DNA of 64,000 nucleotides from Parasponia andersonii (taxonomy: Eukaryota > Streptophyta > Magnoliopsida > Rosales > Cannabaceae): positions 417,806 to 481,805 of the forward strand of contig JXTB01000023.1 of the NCBI GenBank assembly GCA_002914805.1, given 5' to 3'. Under the pieces are notes generated by a model that had not been told where the DNA came from, ran no database searches, and saw only the letters and a list, made by a program, of their open reading frames with translations. Within the stretch, counting starts at the first letter, position 1. Each line of letters opens with the position of its first letter. This document shows, in pieces, positions 1-12,556 of this stretch. A program made the position numbers and the translations under genes.

Positions 1-223
1 TCTACCTACATCCCCTCTCAATAAAAAGCTAGTGTTACCTCGCATTGAGGTCGAAGAACAGGTCCTCTCTTCTCCTTCTCCGATTGCCTCTCCTCACCCT
101 CTTCTTATTCCTCCTCGTCCATGCATCTTTTTCCTTTTTCTTTTTCTTTTTCAGTTTTCATAAATCTAGATCCAAATCTGGCTTGTAATACCATCTATTT
201 GTGTGGATATTTTAGTCTAATAT
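1..223. other. window-edge sequence, possible 3' end of an unidentified gene
   Basis: One plus-strand frame is open from base 2 to a TAA at 158-160 and encodes a Ser/Pro-rich stretch followed by a run of Phe/Leu. A pyrimidine tract ending in CAG near 154 could equally be a splice acceptor. No family is recognised. The gypsy element starts immediately after this stretch. It may be the tail of a gene entering from the left or chance. Confidence 0.2.
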
Positions 224-677
224 TGGCGCAGCGGGTCGCTAGATTTCACTCTAACTTGCGTTCTCACAACGAGAAAAAAAATAAGTAAAATTCTTAAAGA
301 GAATTTAGAAGAGAAAACTAAGATTTGATTGAAGATTGGATGATTATAATTCTTGTCAATGAAGGCAATTTATATAAATTTAGGATTAATCTAAACCATC
401 TAATAAAATAATTCTAAAAAACTTACAACCATACACCTAGTACCTAACAACCAAACATACTTAAATTGTTCACCTAACATACTTCAAATAAACAAATTGT
501 TTACCTAACACACTTCAAATAAACAAGCTAAATAATCTAACACATTTCAAATAAATAAGTCTACATTACCTAATACACAAAAGCATTCTACAAACCAATG
601 GAATGTTCATTAGATTAGGTTTTGGAATTTTGGGCCTTAGCTTTAGGTCATGGATTTGGTTGTGGGCTGTTACATCA
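224..677 (-). repeat. 3' LTR of gypsy element 1
   Basis: It matches 7199-7657 almost end to end apart from scattered substitutions and small indels. On the plus strand it starts TGGCGCAGCGG and ends TGTTACATCA. The minus-strand polypurine tract abuts it at 678-692. Confidence 0.93.
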
Positions 678-717
678 GTTCTCCCCCTCTTGAAAATAAA
701 ACTCGTCCTTGAGTTGC

Positions 718-3700
718 TCAAGGAATGACTTCTGGTCCATGGTGCTCGTACAGGTCTTGAACATTGAAGGACTTAAAAATTGTGTAACTATCTGGTAGAT
801 CAATGACATATGCATTATCATTAATCTTTTGAATAATACGAAAGGGGCCAATTTTCTTCTGCTTAAGTTTATTGTATTCTCCTGTTGGAAGTCTTTCTTT
901 ACGTAAATAAACCATTACAAAATCGCCCTCTTTAAAAGTCTTGAATCTTCTGTGCTTGTCAGCATTAGCCTTGTATTTTGCAGTGGACTCTTCTAATTTT
1001 CTTTTCACTTCTTTATGGATATTGATCGCTTTATTAATCAAATGATTTGTAATAATGCTCATCCCTGGATGTTTTAGTAAAGGTACCAAGTCGAGAGTAT
1101 GCAACAGAGGACAAATATAAACAATTTCAAATGGAGATTTACCGTTGGAACGATTTGGCACATTGTTGTAAGCAAACTCAACTTGTGGTAAAATATTCTC
1201 CCATTGTCTTGGGTTTTCTTTAATCAAGCACCGTAAAATGTTGCCCAGTATGCAATTAGTGACTTCAGTTTGCCCATCTGCTTGGGGATGACAAATGCTA
1301 CTAAATTACAAGGTGGTATCAAGTCTCTTCCACAAAGTGCGCCAAAAATGACTGAGGAATTTACTATCTATTGGGATTTTTCCCTAAAAAGCAGATTTTC
1401 AATTTTACCCTTTTGAGTATAAATAACTATCTCTTATATGAAATTATGATATTTGCTATATTAAACTATCTTAGTTGAATAGTTTATTCATCTGAAAAAG
1501 ATTCCATGACTTTATATGTGTATAAAGAAACAAACATGATTAAGTGTTAATTATGGAGAGACTTGTTTCTTTATCTAAGTCTAAATGAAGTAGTTTATAA
1601 TCTGTAAATAAAGATGGAATACTTTATTTACTATAGGTTGTAGTGTTTGTCTATCTCAACGGGAATGATGTGTCTCAAATCATTAAAGTATCTGATTTCT
1701 GATAGAAACATTAATACAACATAAACAAGTTATGTGTATTAAACTGGACCAGGTAATATAAAGAATTGGAGTGCCGTAACTCAATTCTTATATTATCACA
1801 AACTAGTTCTTAGCATATAAATCTTAATCCTTGATGTTTGGCTAGACTTGCTTTCATGGGTTATAGCCTTTTGATCTGTAAAAGACTAGCTTCTATGAAG
1901 TTAGAGGTGAACTCTGGCATATTGGAGGTTATGGCTTATGAATTGATGGGAACACCAAATAGTTAAGGACACTATACATTAATGCCACTTTAGGTTCTTT
2001 CAAGATTCATGGAATAATTAATTCTAAGATCTTAGTATTCACTTTGTGAATTGGTTGATAATTTTGTCTAAATGGCCATTGAGAACAAAATTATCGACAA
2101 CATTATTCCTTGATAGAAAGATGGTAACTTAAAGGTAAATAGGTGTTGGAGGGGTATTACGGTAATTTCACCTATCCAACTCTGACATTGTATAGGGATT
2201 ATATATGTGGTATAGAATATGCTAGAAGGATCGGTTAATCAAGGTTAGTTGATTAAATCTCTATAAAAGGCATGACATTTAATCTAAGAGTGCAGTATTA
2301 GGCCTTTAGTGGAGTGTCCCGTTTACTAATAATATTTATATAAATATCATAATAAGAGTTATTATGTATTAATCATATTATTAGAGCTTAGATTATTTGG
2401 ATCTATTAGGTCCCTTGTCTAGCTCAATTAAGCTCATTAATTGGTTGGTGGTATTTGTAAAATAAGTTTCATGAAACTATGTAAAATAATGATTCTACAC
2501 AGAAGTTGGTATTTTTATAAATAAGTTTCATGAGTTGGACATATTTATAAAAATACACTCAAAGTCCAAATTGGAGAACAAACCTAATCCTAATTGGACT
2601 AGGGTTAGCAGTTTTTGGTCCCATATATATAAGATATCTAAGAGAAAAAACTACACAGTAACTCATATAGAGTCACACGCATAAGGCTAAGGGAGAGAGA
2701 GATTTCGGCCAACCTAGGTTAAGGGAGAGAAAAAAAGGTTTTCCACAATCTCATAGTCTCATCTCACATCCCGGTATTCCATAGGATCAAGAAGGCGTTC
2801 TTGATCGTTCTTCAACAAAAGTTTTGACTTAGTGCTCACTCGTTTCGTCAACCAAGAGTAAGAGCATAGACAAGAAGATCTAGGGTTGGAGGTTTAATCA
2901 CCACCAATAAAGAGATAAAAGGAGGAACACGCTACAAGAGATAAACCATAATCTCATCTCTAGGATTTTGTATCCAGATTTGATTTATGTTGTACATGAT
3001 CCTATATATGATACATGTGTATTATATGATTATGAAACTGTTTTCATGTAAAAATTTTAAAACCTAAATTCGCTAATTTTTCCACTGCGTTCATGATATG
3101 ATCATGTATTTTCCATATCTGCATGCATGTATGATTTTCCTAAGTGTTAGGTCAATTAACCAACACTATCGCGATCAGAGACTATTGTCCTTGGTAACCC
3201 ATGCAGACGAACAATATCTCAAAAGAACAATTGAGCAATATGGGTAGCATCTGAAGTTTTCTTGTGGGGAATAAAATGAGTCATTTTTGAAAAACGATCT
3301 ACCACAATAAAGATAGAATCCGAACCATTTTGTGTTCGCGGGAGTCCTGAGATGAAATCTATGGATAAATCTTCCCAAGGCGCATCAGGAATAGGAAGTG
3401 GTATGTACAATCCAATGTTTTGTGCTTGTCCCTTTGCAGTCTGGCATATATAACAACGCTTGATAAACTTCTCGACATCACGCTTAAGATGTGGCCAAAA
3501 TTATCGAGTTTCCACTAATGAAACAGTTTTGTCTCATCCCATATGTCCTCCTAATCCTTCTGCGTGTAGTTTATAAATGATGTGTTCTTTGAGAGATCCT
3601 CGTAGAATACATAAACAATTTTCAAATAATAGAAAACTATCATGTATTTGATGTTTATTTGCTACTCCATTAATGCATTTCTCTCATTCTTCCTTGAAAT

Positions 3701-6700
3701 CTTCATCATCAGCGTATAAGTCTTTCAAATAATCAAAATCGATTATTTTATTTTGAACAGTAGTTAGTAATATAACTCGGAGACTTAATGCATCAGTAAA
3801 TTTGTTTAATTGTCTTGACTTATGCTTGAGAGAGAAACTGAACTTCTGGATATAGGAAATCCATCGAGCATACATTCGATTTGGTTTAGAAGAGTTGTTA
3901 AGGTACTTAAGAGCTTGATGATCCATATTGAGGATGAATTCCTTCTGTGCTAGATACGATTCCCATTGTTGTAATGTACGAACAATCGCATATAATTCTT
4001 GTTCGTATGTTGACCACCTCTTTTTGGCTTTGTTGAGCTTTTCACTAAAGAAAGCTATTAGCTTCATATCTTGGGATAGAACAGCTCCAACTCCTACGCC
4101 AGAAGCGTCACAGTCGACTTCAAAAATTTTGTCAGAGTCAGGAAGTGCAAGGACAGGTGCATTTGTGAGTTTTTCCTTCAAGATAGCAAAACTCTGTTCT
4201 GCTTCTTCTGTCCAAAGGAATTGCTTTTGCTTCAAACAATCGGTGAGCGGTGCGGCTATAGTGTTGAAGTTTCTCATAAATCGTCAATAGAACGTTGCAA
4301 GACCATGAAAACTCCGAACTTCTGTAATGGTCTTCGGTATTGGCCATTCTCGAATAGCCTTTACTTTATCTTGATCGACTTTGATTCCGTCAGAACTTAC
4401 AACAAAGCCCAAGAAGACTAAGCTATCATTCATGAAGCTACATTTCTTCAGGTTGACATACAACTGATTCTTACAAAGTGTATTAAAAACTTCGGTCAAG
4501 TGTTGTAGATGTTCTTTCTCATTCTGACTATAGACTAAAATGTCATCAAAATAAACTATGACAAATCTTCCAATGAAGGGTTGAAATACCTGATTCATTA
4601 ACCTCATGAAAGTACTCAGGGCATTGGATAGATCAACGGCATAACTAACCACTCGTATAGTCTTTCATGTGTTTTGAATGCAGTCTTCCATTCATCTCCC
4701 AAATGAATACGAATCTGATGGTATCCGCTCCGCAAATCAATCTTGGAAAAGAGCTTTGATCCTCCCAATCTATCAAGCATGTCATCTAATCGTGGGATAG
4801 GAAATCGATATCGTATCGTAATCTTCTTGATGGCTCGACTGTCAACGCATATCCTCTAGCTTTTGTCTTTCTTCGGTGTTAGGAGTGCAAGTACAGCCAT
4901 AGGGCTCATACTTTCTCTAATCATCCCTTTCTTGAGGAGATCTTGGACTTATATTTACAGGATCTCATACTCCTTAGGACTCATGCGGTAGTGCGGTAGA
5001 CTCGGTAGACTTGCTCTAGGAACAAGATCAATCTGGTGTTGAATATTTCGTAGGGGTGGTAAGCTAGTGGGTAACTCCTCAGGAATGATGTCTTCAAATT
5101 CAAGCAATAATGTTTGAACTTGTACAGGAATATTGGTAGGAGTGTATGTCTCTTTAGGTACAAAAAGAAAGTTGGTCCTGGTGGGGATTGTTTGGTTATT
5201 TTGTAGCTTCAGAGGAGCCAAAGTAATCTTCACATCATCCTTGTGCAAGCAGTATGTGTTAGCTTTGCCATTATGCATAGTGTTTAAATCGAATTGCCAC
5301 GGTCGACCAAGCAACATATGACAAGTATCCATATCAACAACATCACATAATACCTCATCTTTATATTTACCGATAGAGAAAGGAACTCGAAATTGTTGTG
5401 TCACCTTTGTTTCACCGACATCCTTGATCCAGCTAATGTGATACGGCACAGTATGTGGTTGGGTTGGCAGTTGTAACTTGTCCACGATAGTCTTTGATAC
5501 TATGTTCTTGCTACTCCCACTATCAATGATAAGATCACACACTCGTTGTTCAACTGTACAGCGAGTCTTGAAGATGTTGTGTCATTGTATATCCTCTTCC
5601 TTCTTTGTTGTATACATCAATCATCTTATCACCAAGGAAATACCTTCATCTCTATAAATGACTTCCTCAGGTTCAACTTCATCTACGTACTCCTTATTCT
5701 CGAAATACGTCTGGTTTCTTTTGACATCGTCATCATGTGTGGTTAGATTGACGAGTCTATTCTGACGACATTGATTTGAATAGTGGCCTGTTTGTCCATA
5801 ACGATAATATTTATTACCTCTCGGGACTACATAAGGGTTGTTAGTATTGTTGTTAGCTACTTCTCTTTGCGGTCGAGTGGTTGGTTTGTTATGAGAAGGA
5901 GTTGGTCTTATTGCTTCATCGTGTGGTCTTGCCATGGCCTTCATTTTGCACAAATCAGATCTTTGTGGTGGTGAAGAGGATTGTGAAGTTGTTAAATTGT
6001 GATTTTTCCTTTTGTTGAGTTGAGTTTCAAATTTCAAAGCGAGTTGAATTGCGCTAGACAAAGTATTATGAGATTGTTTGAATACCTCGTCTTGTATGTT
6101 TGTACGAAGTCCATCAATGAATCTTGAAATCTTTTGACTTTTAGATTCGCGAATGTCGACTTAGGCAGCCAGTTTGTGAAACTCAGTTACATATTCTTGT
6201 ACTGTCTGGTATACTTGTCGACAATGTTGATACCGACTGAAAAGTGCTTGTTCGTAATCTGGAGGTAGGAAGTACTCGATCATCAATTGTTTCATTCGCC
6301 GCTAAGTGTGAACTTTGTTTCTCCCTTGCCTAATTTTGTAATTGAACCCACCAAGCTAACGCACCTCCTTTGAGCCGATAAGCCACCAATTTGACCTTCA
6401 TGTGTTCTTGCGTACCCCAATATTCAAAGAACTTCTCTACTTCAGCTAGCCAATTAAGGAATTCTTTAATCATAAATAGACCATTAAATTGTGGAATCTC
6501 GATCTTCATACATTAGTCATTTTGCCGAGGTCCTTGGTTGTTTTCGGGCATAGCTGGTTCTTCATCATCTTCACTAGAATTTTCATCTTGAAAAAGTTGA
6601 TTTCGATGCTGCCTAAAATTTCTAAGAGGATCAACTTCGTCATATCTTCATTGCTCATAATTGTTGTTTCGTCTCTCAAGAAAGTGTTGAGTCAAATTCG

Positions 6701-6809
6701 TAAGCATTGTCTTTAGATTCTGTAATCTTCTATCAAGTGCACCCACAGACTCCTTTGTTGTGAACTCTTCTACAGCGGGATTTTGTTGGCTAGACTCTCC
6801 GTCCGACAT
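718..6809 (-). pseudogene. gag-pol remnant of gypsy element 1
   Basis: Minus-strand fragments run in gag-pol order. The gag N-terminus starts at 6809, and a damaged zinc knuckle lies near 5750-5800. The protease (from about 5542) carries the catalytic motif IIDSGSS and the downstream HMLLGRPW motif. Reverse transcriptase follows (about 4960-4290, with the YFDDILVYS active-site box near 4530-4560), then RNase H (4277-3690), and integrase (3410-3170 and 1360-718). Integrase is split by the nested LTR between SDRDS and the adjoining codons. Frameshifts and stops separate the fragments, so no intact polyprotein exists. The last segment (1227-718) is the integrase C-terminal region ending in a DLYEHHGPE motif. 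Confidence 0.9.
1369..3165 (+). mobile_element. 1.8 kb solo LTR (copia-like) nested in gypsy element 1
   Basis: It is flanked by perfect 5-bp direct repeats CTATC (1364-1368 and 3166-3170) that interrupt the integrase codons of the host element. Its ends are TATTGG and CCAACA, an inverted pair with the expected TG changed to TA. It has no internal coding region. A TATA-like stretch at about 2623-2632 followed by leader-like sequence fits U3-R-U5 in the plus orientation. The large size and TGTTGG-type end resemble LTRs of large copia lineages (Angela/Maximus type), which is an inference. A solo LTR from unequal recombination is the simplest reading. Confidence 0.75.
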
Positions 6810-7198
6810 CTTTTTTTTTTTTTTTNTTTTTTTTTTTTTGCTTTTATAGGAAAGAAAATAGTATAAACTCTTAAAAGTAAAAAAAAATAGAACTCTCAAA
6901 AATCTAAATAATAAAAAAAATAAAGCTTACAAAAATACATATATTACCTTAAAGGAATGAAGCAAGTTCTCCAAGGAAGAAACCTTGATATACACTTTTT
7001 TTTTTTTGGAAACAAAGATAGTGTATGAAAGAGTTATATGTGTATGTATGGTAAATAATTATTTTAGAAAGGTGATGGTAAGGATTAGATAACGAAGATG
7101 ATGATGAAATAAGAAAACTTTTTTTTTTGATGGAAATAGTGTAGGGTGACAGTAACAAGAAAGCTCTGTCTGATATAAAGTTAGGCTCTAGTACTAAT

Positions 7199-7657
7199 TG
7201 ACGCAGCGGGTCACTAGATTTCGCTCTAACTTGCGTTCTCACAACGAAAAAATAAATAAGTAAAATTCTCAAAGAGAATTTAGAAGAGAAAACTAAGATT
7301 TGATTGAAGATTGGATTATTACAATTCTTGACAATGAAGGCAATTTATACAAGTTTAGAATTAATCTAAACCATCTAATAAAATAATTCTAAGAAACTTA
7401 CAACTATACATCTAGCACCTACCAACTAAACATACTTAAATTATTCACCTAACATACTTCAAATAAACAAATTGTTCACTTAACACACTTCAAATAAACA
7501 AATTAAATAATATAATCTAACACATTTCAAATAAATAAGTCTACAATACTTACCACACAAAAGTATTCTACTAACCAATGGAATGTTCATTAGATTGGGT
7601 TTTGGACTTTTGGGCATTAGCTTTGGGTCATGGATTTGGTTGTGGTCTGCTACATCA
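7199..7657 (-). repeat. 5' LTR of gypsy element 1
   Basis: Partner of 224-677, starting TGACGCAGCGG and ending TGCTACATCA on the plus strand. On the minus strand it is the upstream LTR, followed inward by the degenerate primer-binding site. Confidence 0.92.
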
Positions 7658-8038
7658 AGTATAGACATTAAATCTGAGAAATTTTCTCAGATTTAGATCT
7701 GTTTAGTGGGATGGTTTTGTTTTTTTGTTTTTTTTCTACGAATATGGATCTTAATTAGTATTAATCTTATATAATCTATTTCGTCAAGAATGTAACCAGA
7801 AGTAAGTGTTAAAGACAATAGATTGCTTGTGTTCCTTATTATTTATTTCTCTTGAAAAATCAGAGTAATTCACATATTTGTTCTTAGTTAAATTTGTGTT
7901 CCATTTTTCGTCTCATTTCTTTGAAGATTTGAAATTATAATCCTTATACTTATATTATAATTTAAAATTTTTTGCTTCGATTAATGATATTCTTTCGAAG
8001 AGCTCCTTTATATCAAAAAAAATTAAATATATGTGTGT

Positions 8039-8100
<62 letters not shown>

Positions 8101-8526
8101 ATAGACTTGTTTTAAGAGTTGCTGAGCAAATGATTAAAAATTTAAGACGAAGTTATGATTTAAGTTCATGTTAACGTAGTTGAGATGCCTCTAGCTTTTT
8201 TATGTTCCTCTTTAATTTTAATGGCTATTTACATTATTATTATTTTTTAAAATAAAATAAAATAAATACTTGAAATTTTCCTAAACAACATCTTAATTTT
8301 TTAGTTTTCTTTTTGTTTTAAACAAAAAATTAAAAGTTGCCACTTTAAGAAAAGAAAATTAATATTGTAAATTAATAAATCAAATATTTTGTTAATAAAA
8401 AAATCAATGAATAACTTGTTATGGCGTTAAATATATAAGATTGATTTAGTACATGGTATAAAGCCTAATCCAAGGATCATGAATTACCTCATGTAACTCG
8501 TGATAGCAGCAAGTTATAAGAGCTAA
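7658..8526. other. AT-rich intergenic sequence
   Basis: No gene is seen. It contains a (TA)n microsatellite at 8048-8098 and short T and A runs. Sequence before it belongs to gypsy element 1. Confidence 0.6.
8048..8098. repeat. (TA)n microsatellite
   Basis: An uninterrupted run of about 25 TA units, preceded by a short TG-rich stretch. Confidence 0.95.
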
Positions 8527-9173
8527 GATCATCTGCAATACATTCATACTAAAAGAGGAGTGCTACTCCTAAATTTAGTATGACACATTAAATTTACTAT
8601 ACATTTTTTTGGAGTTTGCTCCAATACATACATACTGAAAACAATACTATTTTATATTTGAATAATATAGTTTATTTTCACATTTTCCACTCACTTAGGA
8701 TTCTTATATTTTCTTTTTTTATGAAATATGTGAGTGGCAAAATAATGACTGAGAACTCTAATTAGTAGAAACTTCATTCCGATATAATTGTAAATAATAT
8801 ATATCTAAAGAAGAAAATTGTAAAAATGTATACTTGTATCAAATTTTGCCATTATTGCAACATGTATATATATTTTAAGTTTAAATAATTATAATTATAA
8901 AATTAAGATATGCTATAATCACAAATTGTTAATTCTAACACATATTATTGGCAAAATTGTAAATTTTAAAACATGCTATAATGATAATTGTGTAAATTTT
9001 TACACATACTAAAATTTAGCACATACTATTAATTGTGTTATATTTAATACAAAAAATAGAGTATTGCTAAAAGGGTATATTATATATAGCATGTCATTGA
9101 AGAGACTTTTTTATAGACCAAATGCTGAAATTTAGTATTAGCATTGGTTATAGGATGCCTATTAGAGATGCTC
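8527..9173. mobile_element. MITE-like non-autonomous DNA element
   Basis: The left end begins GATCATCTGCAATA. The right end, read in reverse complement, begins GAGCATCTCTAATA, giving an imperfect terminal inverted repeat. The interior is AT-rich and non-coding, with repeated and partly self-complementary phrases around 'aaatttagta'. Ends of the GAGCATCTC type are common in plant MITEs. No clear target duplication could be fixed, so superfamily and exact borders are uncertain. Confidence 0.45.
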
Positions 9174-9370
9174 AATAATTTTATATTTATATACCTGTAG
9201 AATTAAGACCCCTAATTGCTTTATGCTTAAAACTGAAGTTAATATATGGCCTTATATATTATCAAATTTTAAGCAGCGAGAATATTCAAACCTAAAAGAC
9301 ATAGAATTAATTAAGAAACTGAAGAAAAATTCATCACAAGGACCACATGCATACATAGCTTTAATTCTTA

Positions 9371-9403
<33 letters not shown>

Positions 9404-10714
9404 TATATTTTGTCCCAAACGATTTAACGGAAGAAGAAGAAAAGATCATCAATCCATAATCAGTAGTATTGTCACGTTGTTATTTTCAAATTTCACATAC
9501 ATAATAGCGGGTAAGAATAAGGAAAATCTAAAAAATAAAGGCCAAAGGAGATTGCTTCCTAATAGTTACACGGAAGAGGGCTTATAACCATCAGTGGTGA
9601 GAGTAGAGAAACCACAAAACCAAGAATAAGAAGAAGAAAATGGAAAAGAAAGCTAGAGAGAGAGATTCAAAATGGATGCCAGATGTATGATAAAAAGTTA
9701 ACATATTGGTATTCTACGTACCTAAAGTGAGAAAAAGAAAATAGAGTCAGAAAGTAAAAACGAATCATAATATATTTTACTCTATATATTAAATCGTTTT
9801 AGTAATATAGTATTTATATATATATGTAGCCCATTGTGACAGCATTTTTTTTTTTTTTGAAAAGCATTGTGATAGCATTTTCTATCGAAGAATAAGAATA
9901 TATATTAATAATTCATGATGTCATATCATATCAAACTAAATCATAAGTTATAGAAAAAATGAACATTGGCATCAAATAATTTGTTTGATGTGTCCACCTA
10001 ATCAGTGTGTGGAGTAGATTTCACTACAAAAACAGGACATTATTCCAATAGACGACAATTATTTAACTGGACACATCTAACGCTAGTATGATAAAGTCTC
10101 GTAATTTACCAATGTTTGCAAGAGGACTTACGTCTAATGATTGTAACACTCCTCTATTTACATGGCTCCAAGTGAGTCTCACTGTGAACTTCCTGACACT
10201 CCTCTATTTACATAGCTCCTACATAAATAGATGATTACGATACAATGGTAATAAATAGTTGATATGACCTAATAAGTCTTGTTTTTTAATTTACATAAAT
10301 AGATAAATGAATAATGTCATGAGACACGTGTCTAATATCATATAATGTAACAATTTATATAATTATTTTTTAGATAAAATCTGTGTAGAATCCAGTCTGT
10401 TAATTATATTAATGATTGTTAATTATAATCATCGGAATATCACTCGTAACATTACGCTTGATAAATAGTTGACCCTAATTGAATTTACCTTTTTAACTCA
10501 GGCAAACACTAGGACGATCATTTATTTACCCTGATGCATGTACGAGACTGACCCCAGAAGGCCAGGTTCGAGTGACCTCGCCCAGAGTCATCAGGGCTCT
10601 CGCTTTCATTTCACGTGCTAGTGGTGTCCAATAGTGACTACATATGAAGCTAATTTGGGCCCAATTTCTAGGACCCCACCAACACCCAACAACACCCAAC
10701 AACACTCAACCTCT

Positions 10715-10752
<38 letters not shown>

Positions 10753-11056
10753 CCCCCCAAGCCCAAAAATATAAACCCCTCCTTCCACAACCACTCCTCT
10801 CTGATTAACTCCACTCAATCATTCTCTTCCTTCCCACAAGGGCTAGTTTGGGTAACTCATCTCATCTCTCCCGCCCGACTATTTATTGCTTTTTGGCAAG
10901 TATCCCCCTGCTCCTCATACCTGAATGTCCTGACCGAAAGAAAATTTAAACAAAAGCAAAAGAACAAAAACAAATCTCTCTCTCTCTCTCTCTCTACTTA
11001 AGCAAAGCGTCTATTATATAATCCCTAAGATAAGAGTAGTACTAACTTGTAATAAT
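9174..11056 (+). promoter_or_regulatory. upstream region of the MYC2-like gene with two G-boxes
   Basis: Non-coding sequence before the bHLH gene. CACGTG G-boxes lie at 10325-10330 (inside the 12-bp palindrome AGACACGTGTCT, 10322-10333) and at 10612-10617, about 730 and 445 bp before the ATG. (CT)n runs at 10716-10749 and about 10975-10994 are typical of plant promoters and leaders. A TATTTA sequence at about 10881-10886 and a TATATAAT at about 11015 are possible TATA elements. The transcription start is not determinable. A (TA)n run is at 9373-9401, and a 24-bp direct repeat is at 10146-10169 and 10196-10219. Confidence 0.5.
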
Positions 11057-12556
11057 ATGGAAGACCTAATGATATCGCCATCTTCATCATCATCTCTGGT
11101 CTCTTTATCTCACGAGGCAGCTGCCCCACCAAGCCTCCAACAACGGCTCCAATTCATAGTCCAAAGCCAGCCCGACTGGTGGGCCTACGCCATTTTCTGG
11201 CAGACCTCCAGCGATGACTCCGGCCGCCTCTTCCTAACCTGGGCCGATGGCCATTTCCAAGGCCCAAAACACACCGCCTCCCCCCCTACCTCCGGAGCCG
11301 TACACGCCGAGCGCCGAAAGATCCTCAAGGGGATACAATCCCTCATCGGGACCGAAAACAGCATGAGCGACATCACCGACAGCGGCGCTGACGTCACCGA
11401 CGCCGAGTGGTTCTACGTCATGTCGCTGACCCGGTCCTTCTTGGCCGGAGACGGGGTCCCTGGCAAGGCCCTGAGCTCCAGCTCCTTGGTCTGGCTGACC
11501 GGCGGCCACGAGCTTCAGTTCTACAACTGCGACAGGGCCAAAGAAGCCCATTTCCACGGGATCGAGACCCTCGTCTGTATCCCGACCTCGAGCGGGGTTC
11601 TTGAGTTGGGGTCCTACGAGATCATCAGGGAGAACTGGGGTCTGGTCCAACAAGCCAAGTCCTTATTCGGGTCGGATCCCGGCCCGATTCAGTTCCTCAG
11701 CGGGAACATATCGTTCGCGGACATTGGGATCATAGCCGGATTACAAGAAGAGGACGAGCAAGAGCACAACAACACCAAAAAGAAAGAAACGACACTAGAC
11801 TTGATGAAAACGACAACGGCGATGACCACGACGAAGAGGAAGAAAGAGCAGGGCGGCGGTACGAACAACTACCTGGCGGAGTCGGAGCAGTCGGACTCGG
11901 ACTGCCCGTTGGTGGGTGACGCCATAAAGCTGCGGGCGCCGAAGAAGCGGGGGCGGAAGCCGGGGCTGGGGCGGGACACGCCGCTAAACCACGTGGAGGC
12001 AGAGAGGCAGCGGCGGGAGAAGCTGAACCACCGGTTCTACGCGCTCCGCGCGGTGGTCCCCAACGTGTCGAGGATGGACAAGGCGTCGTTGCTGTCCGAC
12101 GCCGTCTCGTACATCAACGAGCTCAAGGCGAAGATCGACGAGCTGGAGTCCCAGCTGCTGGTCCAGCAGAAGGAGACCAACAATAACTGGAAGAGAGTGA
12201 AGCTCGAAATGGCGGACAACTTGGACAACCAGAGCACGACCACGTCCGTTGACCAGGCACGCCCCAATAACAACAACTCCACCTCCTCCGGTTCCGCCGC
12301 CGTCGTGGCGGCTGGGGTCGAGGTGGAGGTCAAGATCGTTGGTACGGACGCTATGATTAGGGTCCAGTCGGAGAATGTGAACTACCCTTCGGCGAGGCTG
12401 ATGGGTGCGTTGCGTGAGCTCGAGTTTCATGTCCATCACGCCAGCGTGTCGACCATAAACGAGCTTATGCTTCAGGATGTTGTGGTTAAGGTCCCTGATC
12501 AGGGAATGAGAAACGACCCTGAAGCTCTCAAAGCTGCCATTGTCAGAAATTTATAA
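11057..12556 (+). CDS. MYC2/bHLH14-like bHLH transcription factor
   Basis: Single-exon gene of 499 aa. It is a DNA-binding regulator of the jasmonate-type bHLH subgroup IIIe, which acts in the nucleus and is held by JAZ repressors in characterised relatives. Residues about 28-204 form the bHLH-MYC_N domain (WWAYAIFWQ at 41-49). They include the JAZ-interacting region around [13 protein letters not shown] (113-125) and an acidic activation segment around 220-240. A basic nuclear signal KKRGRK is at 296-301. The bHLH domain spans about 309-362 with H312, E316 and R320, the residues that read the G-box, followed by a short leucine-rich helix. The C-terminal part (about 420-499) is the ACT-like dimerisation region. 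The ORF is GC-rich compared with its surroundings, as usual for this intronless group. The shorter N-terminus and the [20 protein letters not shown] context point to bHLH14-type rather than MYC2 itself. Intact start and stop suggest a functional gene. Confidence 0.93.
   Translation: MEDLMISPSSSSSLVSLSHEAAAPPSLQQRLQFIVQSQPDWWAYAIFWQTSSDDSGRLFLTWADGHFQGPKHTASPPTSGAVHAERRKILKGIQSLIGTENSMSDITDSGADVTDAEWFYVMSLTRSFLAGDGVPGKALSSSSLVWLTGGHELQFYNCDRAKEAHFHGIETLVCIPTSSGVLELGSYEIIRENWGLVQQAKSLFGSDPGPIQFLSGNISFADIGIIAGLQEEDEQEHNNTKKKETTLDLMKTTTAMTTTKRKKEQGGGTNNYLAESEQSDSDCPLVGDAIKLRAPKKRGRKPGLGRDTPLNHVEAERQRREKLNHRFYALRAVVPNVSRMDKASLLSDAVSYINELKAKIDELESQLLVQQKETNNNWKRVKLEMADNLDNQSTTTSVDQARPNNNNSTSSGSAAVVAAGVEVEVKIVGTDAMIRVQSENVNYPSARLMGALRELEFHVHHASVSTINELMLQDVVVKVPDQGMRNDPEALKAAIVRNL

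Larger units (their letters stand above)
224..7657 (-). mobile_element. decayed Ty3/gypsy LTR retrotransposon with nested solo LTR
   Basis: Two direct repeats of 454 and 459 bp (224-677 and 7199-7657), both starting TG and ending CA, enclose gag, protease, reverse transcriptase, RNase H and integrase fragments on the minus strand. The flanks AATAT (219-223) and AGTAT (7658-7662) are a target duplication with one mismatch. Read on the minus strand, sequence just inside the 5' LTR (7176-7198) resembles a degenerate initiator-Met tRNA primer site, and a purine-rich tract lies against the 3' LTR (678-692). Many stops and frameshifts make it non-autonomous and old. Without the 1.8 kb solo LTR nested at 1369-3165 the element would be about 5.6 kb. 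The protease, RT and integrase order and the RT/integrase motifs are gypsy-type, possibly chromoviral; no chromodomain was seen. Confidence 0.93.

Noticed and set aside
10022..10140. CACTACAAAAACAGG as the end of a CACTA transposon
   Set aside because: Only one terminus-like motif was found; no partner end or subterminal repeats were seen nearby.
11234..12439. Minus-strand frames over the bHLH gene
   Set aside because: Shadows of a GC-rich coding exon. The plus frame has clear domains.
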